A DNA stretch of 64,000 nucleotides from positions 372,001 through 436,000 of the forward strand of contig CP059430.1 of NCBI GenBank assembly GCA_013874835.1, in the 5' to 3' direction. The first letter of the stretch is position 1. Every line of letters begins with the position of its first letter. The position numbers were made by a program, and so were the translations under genes. Origin of the DNA: Carnobacteriaceae bacterium zg-84 (GTDB lineage Bacteria; Bacillota; Bacilli; Lactobacillales; Aerococcaceae). The notes under the pieces are model-generated. The model made no database searches. It was not told the origin of the DNA and saw only the letters and a list, made by a program, of their open reading frames with translations. Of this stretch, positions 18,041-27,700 are shown in pieces.

Positions 18041-18049
18041 TGGTATAAT
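18041..18049 (+). promoter_or_regulatory. Extended -10 element of the RNPP-type regulator
   Basis: TGGTATAAT, a TGn plus perfect -10, lies 50 bases before the regulator start; no consensus -35. Confidence 0.5.
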
Positions 18050-18099
18050 AATATATAATAAATAAAAAATTATCATAAATAGAATGGAATGAGGTAACT

Positions 18100-18954
18100 A
18101 TGCGAACAAAAGACGAATTGAGACAAAAAATAGCCATAACATTTAAACAAAGAAGAAAACAATTAGGTTTTTCTCAAAAAGAACTTGCTGAAGGTGTATG
18201 TGCACAGGGGATTATTAGTAAAATTGAGAAAAACGAATTATTACCGTCCATTGAGATTATTATTAAAGTCGTTCATAAGTTAAAAATTCCAAAATCATTT
18301 ATTGATGATTTATTCAATTTTGATGATAACACAACTTTTTATTCGTCCGAAGTGAAAGATTTATTAAAAGCGAATAATTACAGTGCGTTAAATTTTATCG
18401 TGAGCAAAACAAATGATGTTCAATTATCTCCAGTAGAGCGTTTATACTATGATTGGATTAAGGCAGTTGTTTTGTATCATTATAAACACAATAAAAAAGA
18501 AGCAATGTTTATTTTGAATAACTTACTTGAAAGAACAGAAAGCGACAACCCTGTTCATGTGAAAGCACAAATGATGATTGGTAATATTTATAGTAATGAT
18601 AAAAAATATACTAAAGCTATTAGTATTTTTGAAGATATTTTACCAAAAATTGCACAATTAACAGAATGGGAAGAGGGCGTTAGATTGTATTACAATTTAG
18701 CCCAAGCATATTTTTTAACTGATAATTTTGATTTAGCTCTTAAGTATGTGTCATTTGGCATTGATTTAGCTGTTTTACACCAATCCATGTACTTATTAGG
18801 TGATTCATATTTGATGCGTGCACAGTTATTAAAAGAGAAAAATTTTGAGAATGAAGCATTAGATGCAGCACAAAAAGCGATTTCGATTTTTACTATTCAA
18901 AATAATTCTTACTTAGTGAGTATGGCATTGAATTTTTTGAGTACATTAAAATAA
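18100..18954 (+). CDS. HTH-TPR transcription regulator of the RNPP (Rgg/PlcR) type
   Basis: 284 residues: an N-terminal XRE helix-turn-helix (about 8-65, with KQLGFSQKELAEGVCAQGIISKIEKNE) and a C-terminal superhelix of TPR-like repeats (about 100-280). This layout is that of Rgg/PlcR/ComR regulators, which bind short secreted peptides and then switch target genes. GAGGT lies 6 bases before the ATG. I looked on both sides for a partner peptide gene with a ribosome site and found none, so it may sense a peptide coded elsewhere, or another ligand. Confidence 0.82.
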   Translation: MRTKDELRQKIAITFKQRRKQLGFSQKELAEGVCAQGIISKIEKNELLPSIEIIIKVVHKLKIPKSFIDDLFNFDDNTTFYSSEVKDLLKANNYSALNFIVSKTNDVQLSPVERLYYDWIKAVVLYHYKHNKKEAMFILNNLLERTESDNPVHVKAQMMIGNIYSNDKKYTKAISIFEDILPKIAQLTEWEEGVRLYYNLAQAYFLTDNFDLALKYVSFGIDLAVLHQSMYLLGDSYLMRAQLLKEKNFENEALDAAQKAISIFTIQNNSYLVSMALNFLSTLK

Positions 18955-18985
18955 GTAAAATACTGATTGAAAATTGCTCTATTTC

Positions 18986-19028
18986 AAAAGTGGAGAACCA
19001 ACGTTTTAAGCGTTGGTTCTCCACTTTT
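18986..19028. terminator. Strong bidirectional terminator
   Basis: Perfect 18-bp inverted repeat (AAAAGTGGAGAACCAACG and its complement) around a 7-base loop, between two convergent genes. Confidence 0.92.
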
Positions 19029-19040
19029 GGTATATTGGCA

Positions 19041-20561
19041 TTATTTATTTTCTTCATTTAAATGTACGCGTAATTTTTCTTGATTTACAAAATCAAATTG
19101 ATTGAAAAAGTGGTGGAGTGTTTTTAGGACACTTGGCATGAAGCCCATTTCATCGTTTTCGATTTGTAAGACGAGTAAAGGTTCATGCAAACTTAAGCGT
19201 AATAAGAACCATCCATTACCGTATGGTGATGTTATATTAAAGCGTACGCCTTCTTCATTTTCATAATCTATTTGGAAACCGTCGATTTTGGTGTTTTCTA
19301 GATCTTGAATAACACGTTGACCTTGCTCTTTAAAGTGTTGTCCCGATAATTTAAAACGTACTTCTAATGTCTCAACGGGTTGTTTTAATGTACTAATTAA
19401 ATCATCAAAAGTTTTCCCTTGTTGAATTAACGTTGGTAAAAGCATTAAACATTTGGCAATAACGTATGCTCCATCGTCTAAAAAATAGTTTTCTTTAAAT
19501 GCCGCATGTCCACTCGTTTCAATAGCTAGTGGGCAATTCACACCGTCTTTATTCAGTTGAATAGCTTTGTTAATGACATTTCTATATCCAGAAATATAAC
19601 GACATTGCTTCCCACCTAAATGCTCAATAAATACTTTTAAATGTGAACTTGTTGGTGAATTGGTTACAATGGTTGAATGAGGATGCTCTCGTAACACGAT
19701 TTGACTTAAAACAGCAATTAAATTATTACGATTTAAAAGATGTCCACTTTTTGTTACGATAGCCGAACGATCCACATCTGTATCAAAAATAATACCCAAA
19801 TCTGCTTGGTGACGGATAACTGCTTCTTTAATACTTTCCATTGCTTCTTTGTTATCGGGATTTGGAATATGATTTGGGAATGTGCCGTCGGGTTCTAAAA
19901 ATTGGGATCCAGCTGTATTAGCCCCTAAAGCACTTAGCACTTTATCGACGAAAAAGCCTCCTGCACCATTTCCTGCATCAACAATAATGTGCATATTTTT
20001 AAGAGGAGTTTCATCAGTTGTTTGCATCCCGTTTTTGATTTTTTGTACTAAATCTTGTGCATAAGGTGTTAAAATATCATCTGTTTTGATTGTTCCTATA
20101 CGACCATTTGTGTTAGGAGTTGTGTGTGATAAAATATAGTCAATATCATCGTGTTCTGCACCACTTACTGCACTGAAAATTTTAATACCATTAAAATAAT
20201 AAGGTAAATGACTTGCGGTAATCATAATACCAATATCACATTTAAACATTTCAAATTGTGTACTCATAAACATGGCAGGTGTTGTGGCAAGTCCAAAATC
20301 AATAAGATTGACGCCTTGTTCACGTGCAGATTGAATAAAGGCATTGACCAATGTTTCTCCACTAATACGACTATCTCTTCCAATACCGATTGTTAGTGTT
20401 CCGTTTTGATACTTATTTTCTTGAGTTTGTCTTGCCCAATGTATAATTCCAGATACGATACTAGGAATTTCTTTTTCTGTTAAATTTGCTTCATAATCTG
20501 TTGTTGAAATGGCGATACCACGAATATCTGAACCATTTTGTAATTGTTGCAGTGACGACAT
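19041..20561 (-). CDS. Phosphohexomutase (phosphoglucomutase/phosphomannomutase family)
   Basis: A 506-residue alpha-D-phosphohexomutase. The phosphoserine loop is TASHLP with Ser117, the metal loop is DTDVDR (260-265), the sugar loop is near ETSGHAAFKEN, and the C-terminal phosphate-binding domain follows. It interconverts hexose 1- and 6-phosphates; choosing between glucose and mannose is not possible from sequence. AGGAGG precedes the ATG at 20561; the frame stays open 35 codons further but without a ribosome site. Its product feeds sugar-nucleotide synthesis for envelope polymers. Confidence 0.88.
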   Translation of the reverse strand: MSSLQQLQNGSDIRGIAISTTDYEANLTEKEIPSIVSGIIHWARQTQENKYQNGTLTIGIGRDSRISGETLVNAFIQSAREQGVNLIDFGLATTPAMFMSTQFEMFKCDIGIMITASHLPYYFNGIKIFSAVSGAEHDDIDYILSHTTPNTNGRIGTIKTDDILTPYAQDLVQKIKNGMQTTDETPLKNMHIIVDAGNGAGGFFVDKVLSALGANTAGSQFLEPDGTFPNHIPNPDNKEAMESIKEAVIRHQADLGIIFDTDVDRSAIVTKSGHLLNRNNLIAVLSQIVLREHPHSTIVTNSPTSSHLKVFIEHLGGKQCRYISGYRNVINKAIQLNKDGVNCPLAIETSGHAAFKENYFLDDGAYVIAKCLMLLPTLIQQGKTFDDLISTLKQPVETLEVRFKLSGQHFKEQGQRVIQDLENTKIDGFQIDYENEEGVRFNITSPYGNGWFLLRLSLHEPLLVLQIENDEMGFMPSVLKTLHHFFNQFDFVNQEKLRVHLNEENK

Positions 20562-20689
20562 GTTCTTCCTCCTAAGTTTTATTATATCTATCATACTATT
20601 AAAGAAGAAAATTGTTAAATACTTTTCATAATTCGCACAAATAAATATTGTATAGTTATCAAACATTTGTGATACATCATCTCATAAAA

Positions 20690-21180
20690 AGCCTTAATGA
20701 ATATTCCAAATAAGCCTTTTTAAGGTAATCTTTTCCCAGCTAATGTGGTGTCTTAAACCTCAACGTTCTTTTAGCTATGTTATTGTATCTTTTTTTCATA
20801 TTTATAGAATAACGTGTGCATTTCTTCTGCGCTACTAAAGAGGTTCTTTTGATAAAACAACTCATTATTTAGTCTATGACTTCTTCATTACAGCCTTTTT
20901 TCCATTATCTGTCTGTACCATCTTTGTCTTAAATTCCATTCTTTCTTCTAAATCCACTAAAAATTGTACCGTTTCATACATGCTATGTTCTTTTATTAAC
21001 TTTAATATTCTTTTTCTACTGTATAAATCTATTACTATGATTTGAGGAAAAGTCAGCACGCTATATGGGAAAATTTAATATCAATATCAATGTTTTCTCT
21101 AGGTTTTTTATTTAATTTTCCTATGAATATGTATTGTGGACGTACTTGTTTGTTCTCTTTATTTCAGATATTGATAGACT
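20690..21180 (-). pseudogene. Decayed DDE transposase (IS3/IS481-like)
   Basis: On the minus strand, scattered frames encode pieces of an integrase-core transposase: VRPQYIFIGKL, then a 61-residue piece with HSMYETVQFLVDLEE and MVQTDNG (second catalytic Asp). After further stops come a FSSAEEMHTLFYKYEKK-like stretch and a KRTL...FKTP-like tail, typical of the C-terminus of these transposases. Several stops and frameshifts show it is dead. It marks the edge between the housekeeping block and the surface-protein island. Confidence 0.6.
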
Positions 21181-21333
21181 CATAAATATAAATAGTATCA
21201 TTTTTTCGTTTTAACAATCGACATAATTGGAATGTTTTAACATAGATTTGTTTGTTGATTTAAATATATTTTATTATATTGGGATATTTTCTCATTTGAT
21301 TAACACAAGATTGACATAAATTACTAAAAAAGG

Positions 21334-21365
21334 TTGACAAAGTCGGGGGTGGGGTGTGATATAAT
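21334..21365 (+). promoter_or_regulatory. Promoter with a G-rich spacer (degenerate sister of the poly-G promoter)
   Basis: TTGACA and TATAAT are separated by 20 bases that contain GGGGGTGGGG. The surrounding bases (AAAAGG before, TCGGGGG inside) match the poly-G promoter at 24035. A GAGGAG ribosome-site-like sequence follows about 25 bases later, but no intact gene starts there. Confidence 0.65.
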
Positions 21366-21501
21366 TTGTTTTAAAGTTTTTACCTACGAGGAGAGTGATT
21401 TAAAGATATATTGAGAAATAGAGGAAGGAAGCTATTATAGTATGAGAGATTTAGAGTATTTGTAATTGTTTATAATTATATAAGGTAAAGGTAGGAGAAA
21501 G

Positions 21502-21674
21502 ATGAGAAAAAAGCTATAGAATCTATCTTTTACAAGAGTAGGACATTTACTTGTAAAAGATGTGGAATGGTGGGTGTTATAAAAGAGGAAGAACTAGATC
21601 GACGAATAGTTTTTTGTAGTCAGCAATGTTCATGGAAATATTGGAGATATAGATTTAAGAAAAGTTCTGCATAG
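21502..21674 (+). pseudogene. Four-cysteine small protein, paralogue 1, frameshifted at its start
   Basis: From 21540 the frame reads RTFTCKRCGMVGVIKEEELD, then RRIVFCSQQCSWKYW and a basic end, close to the intact paralogues at 24561 and 54576 (CxxC ... FCSxxC ... YW). The frame has no start codon of its own. An ATG at 21502 with GGAG upstream is followed by a run of six A and is one base out of frame, so adding one A would join them. It is either a decayed copy or a slippage-controlled one. From 21675 to 21959 the DNA is AT-rich with no gene seen. Confidence 0.65.
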
Positions 21675-21959
21675 TTTTGTTTAAACATAAAGATATAGAT
21701 AATAAATTATATTTTGGTTATGTTATTTTAAAATAGAAAAATAATTTTGTTTTTGAATAGTATAAAAATAAGGATATGGGATATTTTGCTTTAATTAAAT
21801 TTCAAATGAATCAAATAAGTGTTTTGTATAAAAGGAAGATTGTTTTTATTTCTAACTTTTGTGTAAGAAAGTAAAATTTAAAAATTTTTATGTACAAAAA
21901 AGAGTTGATAAGTTTATTCAATATAGATAATAAATGAAACGATTTAAAATTTACTCCAA

Positions 21960-23234
21960 TTGTAAAGTAAAGTGCAAAAAACCGATAATCACTTTTTCTT
22001 TTGCGGGGTTAATAACCAAATAATAAAAACCAAGGTTTTCTAGTCAAGTCGAAAAACAAAGTGTGCCTTGACGGGAAACCTGTTTTTATTAAACGATCTA
22101 CCCGCAATAAAAATAACTCTGCAGGTGCACGATAACCTAATTTACGCCGTATTTTATGATTCAAGCAGGATTCTATTTTACGAATAGTTGACTTTTTAAC
22201 GGTGTTGATAGATTTACCCTTAGGTAAAAACTCCCGTATCTGTCCGTTATGATTTTCGTTAGTACCACGCTCATAAGATGAATAAGGGTGTGCGTAGTAA
22301 ATGCTTAAATATGTCGATTCTAATTCAGATAACGATGCGAATTCTGAACCATTATCAGATGTTATACTCTTGAAGATTAACTTCACATATTGTTTAAAAA
22401 TATTCTTTAATGTCCGTAAGACACATTGTGCTGTTTTACCATTCATTTTACGTATAATTGTATAACGTGTTTGTCGTTCTACTAACGTTAATAATAGTGT
22501 TTCATTTTTCGTTTTCTTAAATAAGACCAAATCAATTTCCCAATGTCTAAATTCTGTACGATTATTCGCTACGTCTGGTTGATTTTCGATAGAGGTTCCC
22601 ATGTTTTTCTTGTATGTTTTGGTGTTCTCTTTTTTCGGTCGCTTTCTAATGCTTACCATTTTGGGTAAAGCAATTGGTTTGATAGGGATAATGTCTTAAT
22701 GGACAAACGTATAAACCGTTTTCGTACAAGGGACTTTTTCATTAGGGTTATTTAGACGATACCAATGTACAAAGGTATCAATACTGTGTATTCTGTATGT
22801 TTCGGTAACTGCTTGTTGTAAGTCTTTGAAAAATTGTTGACTAAATTTTTCAGTTAAATCAGTATGATATTTATTTTGTTGTTTTAGCTTTATAAATATG
22901 ATGGCTTGTTTCAACGTAATATTTTAGTTCGTCACGTTGAAATACCATTTCGATGAACTATTTGATTAACGCTTCCTCGTTTGATTTCTCTATAGATTGT
23001 GGATACATTTCTTCCGAGTCGTTCAGCGATATATCGTATTGGCTTTTTTTCGTTTAATAACGTTTCAATTTTTGTGCGTTCAACCAATGATAGCTGTTTA
23101 TATTGTTTTTTTGTGTTATAATTTATTTCAGACATGATAATGACCTTCCTAATGTTGTAGTGGATTTTAGTAAGTTAATTATCTGTCTTTTTTGTTTTTA
23201 TAACACTATTTTGCTTTTGCACTTTATTTTACAA
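21960..23234 (-). mobile_element. IS30-family insertion sequence, defective
   Basis: Terminal inverted repeats TTGTAAAGTAAAGTGCAAAA (left) and TTGTAAAATAAAGTGCAAAA (right, complement) differ at one base. Inside is a broken IS30 transposase. It sits directly against the decayed adhesin tail that starts at 23236, so it or a linked deletion removed the rest of that gene. Target duplications are not clear. Confidence 0.8.
22009..23135 (-). pseudogene. IS30-family transposase, broken into three frames
   Basis: Piece 1 (22932-23135) is the helix-turn-helix start with LSLVERTKIETLLNEKKPIR and ERLGRNVSTIYREIKRG. Piece 2 (22696-22914) is the middle. Piece 3 (22009-22659) is the DDE core with HWEIDLV, TSDNGSEF and YERGTNENHNGQIREF. 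Stops and frame changes between the pieces make it inactive. Nearest relative in the window is the intact IS30 transposase at 44363, but the two are clearly different elements. Confidence 0.85.
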
Positions 23235-23235
23235 C

Positions 23236-23556
23236 TCGGCAAAAGAAAAAATTAAAGAAGAATTGGAGAAATTAAATCCAAACACAACAGTCACAGTAGA
23301 TAAAACAGGAAAAGTCGTTGGTGAATTTCCGACAGATAAACTTATTCTCGAAGCAAAACCAGGTAATACTCAACGGAGTGGAGATGAGAACCTAAATGAT
23401 ACAGGAAAAGATAGTGGTAAAACAAAAGTAATTTCTGATAAAAAATAACCCGACACAGGTGAATTAGATCAAAATCCATTATTATATGGAACTACCACTC
23501 TAGGGTTAGGTTTTATGATTGCTATATTAAGAAAACGATTGGAAGAAACGGAATAA
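23236..23556 (+). pseudogene. C-terminal remnant of an LPxTG adhesin with a stop codon in the sorting motif
   Basis: The fragment encodes AKEKIKEELEKLNPNTTVTVD, matching the C-terminal module of the two big adhesins (KLKEELLRLNPGATI). It then reads to a TAA where a Leu codon (TTA) is expected before PDTG. After the stop the frame goes on through PDTGELDQNPLLYG, a hydrophobic span and RKRLEETE, the normal wall-sorting tail. One T-to-A change explains the loss. Its N-terminal part is gone, replaced by the IS30 element. Confidence 0.85.
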
Positions 23557-23592
23557 TATTATTTTATATTTTTCTGATCTGTGTTAAATTAT

Positions 23593-23745
23593 GAGTCTTC
23601 GTCAAATTGTGTTGGTGGAGAGAAATAGTGAGTATATTGGTGGTGAATGGCATTAGCCATTTACTGCCTTTTTCTCATTTTTTACCTTTGAGAATGGTAC
23701 TGTATGATTTAAATATATCGTATAAAATAGGAAATCTTGAATTGT
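23593..23745. mobile_element. Decayed ISL3 left-end fragment
   Basis: GAGTCTTCGTCAAATTGTGTTGG and the next 130 bases follow the left end and transposase tail of the intact ISL3 copies with scattered changes, then the match stops. It ends inside unrelated AT-rich DNA (23746-23882). Confidence 0.75.
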
Positions 23746-23882
23746 CAAATAAATACGCTTATGTCAAAAAGTTTTTGAAAGAACTCAACGAGCAATTAAC
23801 TAAACATGATACTATTTATCAAGTGCTTTATGTGTTTTCAACAAACCGGGTATAACCGTTCGATAATTCAGACTGAATAGTA

Positions 23883-23929
23883 AAAAAGTTTGGAATCAAC
23901 ACTTTAACTGAGTTGATTCCAAGCTTTTT
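23883..23929 (+). terminator. Terminator-like hairpin
   Basis: A long stem with one mismatch (AAAAAGTTTGGAATCAAC / GTTGATTCCAAGCTTTTT) ends in T-run; it insulates the region before the poly-G promoter. Confidence 0.8.
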
Positions 23930-24034
23930 GAGTATCAAATCTATTATTTTAAACAGATTATTGTTAGTAGATAATACAGGCATGACAAAAATGTAAAAAA
24001 TAGAAATATATAATGAAAAATTGTGATAAAAGGC

Positions 24035-24065
24035 TTGATTTTTCGGGGGGGGGGGGATTTATAAT
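24035..24065 (+). promoter_or_regulatory. Promoter with a 12-G tract between -35 and -10 (probable phase-variable switch)
   Basis: TTGATT (-35, 24035-24040) and TATAAT (-10, 24060-24065) are 19 bases apart, and the spacer contains 12 consecutive G (24045-24056). Slippage in the tract would change the spacer length, and losing two G would give the ideal 17. A ribosome-site sequence AGGAAGGAG follows about 20 bases after the -10. The first gene start there is decayed, so the next intact genes are the four-cysteine protein and the giant adhesin. Confidence 0.75.
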
Positions 24066-24079
24066 ATTATTATTGCTAT

Positions 24080-24150
24080 AGACTAGGAAGGAGTGAAATA
24101 ATAGTTTCGAAAAAGAAAGTTGGTCGATTTGTAATCAGGAAATAAAATCT
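24080..24150 (+). pseudogene. Decayed start of a YSIRK adhesin gene
   Basis: After AGGAAGGAG comes ATAG TTT CGA AAA AGA AAG and then bases that align with the FSIRKFK coding stretch of the two large adhesins (for example CGATTTGTAATCAGGAAATAAA against AGATTTTCGATTAGGAAATTTA). The ATG is spoiled by an extra base and stops follow. I read it as the dead 5' end of an older adhesin gene once driven by the poly-G promoter. Confidence 0.5.
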
Positions 24151-24560
24151 ATTTTGTTAGATAGATTTGGTTTTTAGGGTATTAGGTACAAAAAGGTTTA
24201 GTTAAGTAAGTATCAAAAACAGATGATATAGTAAGAAAGGAGACGTGATATGTAGTATTTGATCTCTTAATGTATGAATGATAATTATTCTTGATACATA
24301 AAAAATTAAAGGATGATTTTTTCGTTGTTTTAGGTATTTTATCAAGTGTTTATAGAAATAGTCTATATAGATATTTTGATTGTTGTAGATGTTGTTTGAG
24401 CGATGTCTAGTATTGTTGGAATAAATAAAGAAGGAAGATGAAAAATAGTGTTCATGTAGTATGTCAAATCAATATATCAAACATAAGATATACTTTTGGA
24501 ACGTTAAGAAAAAATTCAATAATTGAGGTTGATAAAACGAAGAAAGAAGCATAATGAAAA
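24151..24560. other. 410-base AT-rich leader without a recognised gene
   Basis: Multiple stops in all frames. A ribosome-site-like AAAGGAGACG at about 24236 is followed by an ATG that stops at once. No terminator is seen, so transcription from the poly-G promoter could cross it into the next two genes. Confidence 0.5.
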
Positions 24561-24740
24561 ATGAAAGAACAAGAAACTAATTTAACATATGAAAGTAGGA
24601 CATTTACTTGTAAAAGATGTGGAAAGGAAGTGATTACAATCCAAGGTGTGTTAGATCGTAGAACGGTGTTTTGTAGTCCGGTTTGTAGAAGGCGTTATTG
24701 GAGACATGCAGATAGGCGACGAAAAGAAGAAAAGAAATAG
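24561..24740 (+). CDS. Four-cysteine small basic protein, paralogue 2 (FCS-type zinc-finger-like)
   Basis: A 59-residue protein: CKRCG at 17-21, then RRTVFCSPVC with cysteines at 38 and 42, followed by RRRYWRHADRRRK. CxxC plus CxxxC with an aromatic-basic tail suggests a small treble-clef or FCS-like zinc site with a nucleic-acid-binding tail; this is inference from pattern only. Two relatives lie at 21502 (frameshifted) and 54576. The gene ends 36 bases before the giant adhesin start, so they are likely co-transcribed. No family with known function is recognised. A second ATG seven bases upstream opens a frame that stops after eight codons. The ribosome site is weak. Confidence 0.75.
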   Translation: MKEQETNLTYESRTFTCKRCGKEVITIQGVLDRRTVFCSPVCRRRYWRHADRRRKEEKK

Positions 24741-24776
24741 ATTTGAATATGAAAGATTTATAAAAGGAGAAAAATA

Positions 24777-27700
24777 ATGTTTTATAAAAGAAAAGATCGA
24801 TTTTCAATACGTAAATTCAAGATAGGAGTAGGGTCGGTGTTTTTAGGCTCTTTCCTTTTAGCGAGTCCGCAAGTTTTTGCGCATAAAGGTGAGTATGTAG
24901 AACGATTAGCAGAGTTTTCAAGTACGAGTGTTGATTCGGAGTCTGATAAAGACATAGTGAAACTACCAGATGCTGTACAAGTAACAAAAACAATCACTTT
25001 TGAAGATTTCAAAAAAATGACACTAGAAGATATTAAGGCATTAACTGTTGAAGATTTTGAAGTCTTAAAACTCACGGATGAAGACATAGCAAGTTTATCA
25101 CCTGAGCGACAAAAAGCTTTAACGACTTCTAAAACATTTCAAAGTTTCAATCGTAAGGATCTATCACTTCCTGAAGGGTTCAGCTTTCGTGATGGGGCAA
25201 CGATATCAGGATTAAATACATTAAATGGGAGCTATGGTTGGACATCTAGAGAAGGTAATGACGTTAATGTGGCAATGGGTGGAGCTACAATTGAGAGACT
25301 TGAAATAGTAAATGGTTTAGTAAATGTACGTGTAAAATTTAATGGTTCTCATGACAATTGGAAAACACCTTTCTATTATGTAACAATTCCTAAAGGACTG
25401 GAAGTTACTAATATTGACTTTGGTTCCAAAGATGGTAATTTGTATAATTATAGTTCAGAAACAGACTGGGCAGAAAATCGTTCAGATCATGTTGGCAATG
25501 AAAAACGAAATACTAGGGTTTATTCAAGAAATGGAAATGGTGGTAATGCTAGTAACATAGGTAATAGAACAGATAGAAACTTTAATGAACGTTGGATAGA
25601 TTTAATTGGTTGGCATATTGATAATAGTAGAAATACAACGCAGAATGAAAGAAATATTTGGAGAAACATTAGAGATAGAACTTATGGAATCCTTTCATTT
25701 GAAACAGAACAAGATAGCAAAGAGTATTATCTTAATTATAGCGCTAGAGTTAAACCAGGCTTTACTGTAAATAGTGTTAATGACCTTGCTATTGCAGCCG
25801 GACTTAAGTCTAACCAAGTACCAGCAACGTCAAATCAAAACTATGCTCGTGCTTTTTTAAAACCTTATGTACCATCATCAAATCCAAGTCCAACACCTTC
25901 TCCGTCAACTCCAAGCTCGCAACCAGTCAATGTTGGAAAGGCTGATAATATAGTTGTGTGGACAAATACATCAACAGATAGTGATATTGTAATCGCACGC
26001 CCGACAGGGAATATACCTAAAATATACTTGGCTGAAAATGAAAGAAAACATCTGCAAGCAGGATTTCCAGCAGATGCTATTGTTGATACAGGAATTAATG
26101 ATGATGGATATTTTGTTCTAAAGGCAGGTAGTCTTTTTAAAACTGATAAAGTTAATACACCTATGTATACTAAGGTTGTTAAAGCGTCTAATATACCAAT
26201 TAGTGAGGGTGACGGGCTTGGTGTTAGTAATCCATTTGTTATTTCGGGTGTTTATGCACCAGATAACATGACTCTTGAGTATGATAAAGAGAAAGTCGAA
26301 AAATTTGAAGTTTCGGATGATATTGTTAAACATATTACTTTTCCTAGAAATGCCTATGTCTCTGGAAACAATATTAGTGCATCATTGGAAGAAGTATATA
26401 ATAAAAATGGTGAGAAAATTGATAATCCTCAAATTAAAAATTTAAGAGGTAATGGAATTTTACTTAAATATTTATTGACGATAGAAAGCGATGAAGAAAA
26501 TAATCGCTTTGTATCTGGTGTATCTAAATATGTATATGTAACTTTAAATTTAATAGATAAAGAAAAAGCAAAAAAAGAAATAGATGATGCTAAAAAAGCA
26601 AAAGATGAACAAATAGATGCGAATACACAACTAACAGATGAAGAAAAAACAACGGCAAAAGCAGAAACAGAAAAAGCAGCAAATAAAGCAAAAGATGCAA
26701 TAGAAAAAGCTAAAAATCAAAGTGAAATAGACACTCCAAAACAAACGGGGATATCAGAAATTGCTGCACAAGGTACACCAACCAAAAAACCAAGTGCAGT
26801 TGAGGAAATTAACAGAGTAAAAGCAGAAAAAGAAGCAGAAATTAATGCTTCTAGTCTAACCGAAGAAGAAAAAAATGTAGCAAAAAGAAAAATAACGACC
26901 GCATCAACAAACGCAATAAATGCAATAAACAATGCAATAACAGATTCAGCAGTTGACACAGCAAAACAAAATGGCATAGAATCATTGAAAGTTGCAACAA
27001 TCTATGTTGGTGAACCTAAAGATGTATACTTTTGGTCAAATACCTCATTTTCTAAAGATGTTGAAATTGCAACTACTACGGGAGAGTTCTCTGATATATA
27101 CGTAGCAGATCCGGGATATAGAACATCATGGAATCTTACTACTTCTGGTATCGTTCTTAATTGGGGGGTGAACGATGAAAAGAAATTTGTTGTGAAACAA
27201 GGAACTAAGTTACTTGATCCTAGAACAGACACTTTAGTATGGACTAAATATGTAAAAGTACCTGATCCTAAAAACGATTCTATACATAGCTATGGACTTT
27301 TTATAACTGGTGATGACTTTAAATTTTATGGTGCTTATCTACCAGAGGCAATAACACTTAATAGACCATATTCTTCGGGGAATGAGGATAATGATGATTT
27401 AGTTATAGCTGAAGTTATGAAAAAAATAAAGTTCCCTAATTTTACGATTAAAACAGTTGGGAAAGATTCTAATGGAAATCCTAATAGAAGATCTCTTGGA
27501 ACTGAAGAAAACAAAGAACTTTTACAAAAATATAAGTTTATAGCTGAGGAATATCAAGGAACTGATGCTTCTGTTGATAATATTGGATTATTTAAAGGAA
27601 AAGGAAATACTATCAGATTTAAAGCAATAACACCAAGTGGTTTAGAAAAAGAGGTTATAGTAACTCTAAATTACCTAGATAAAGAAACGGCAGTACAAGC

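Noticed and set aside
23607-23855. 82-codon frame in the ISL3 remnant region
   Set aside because: It starts inside the decayed IS end, has no ribosome site and no recognisable content.
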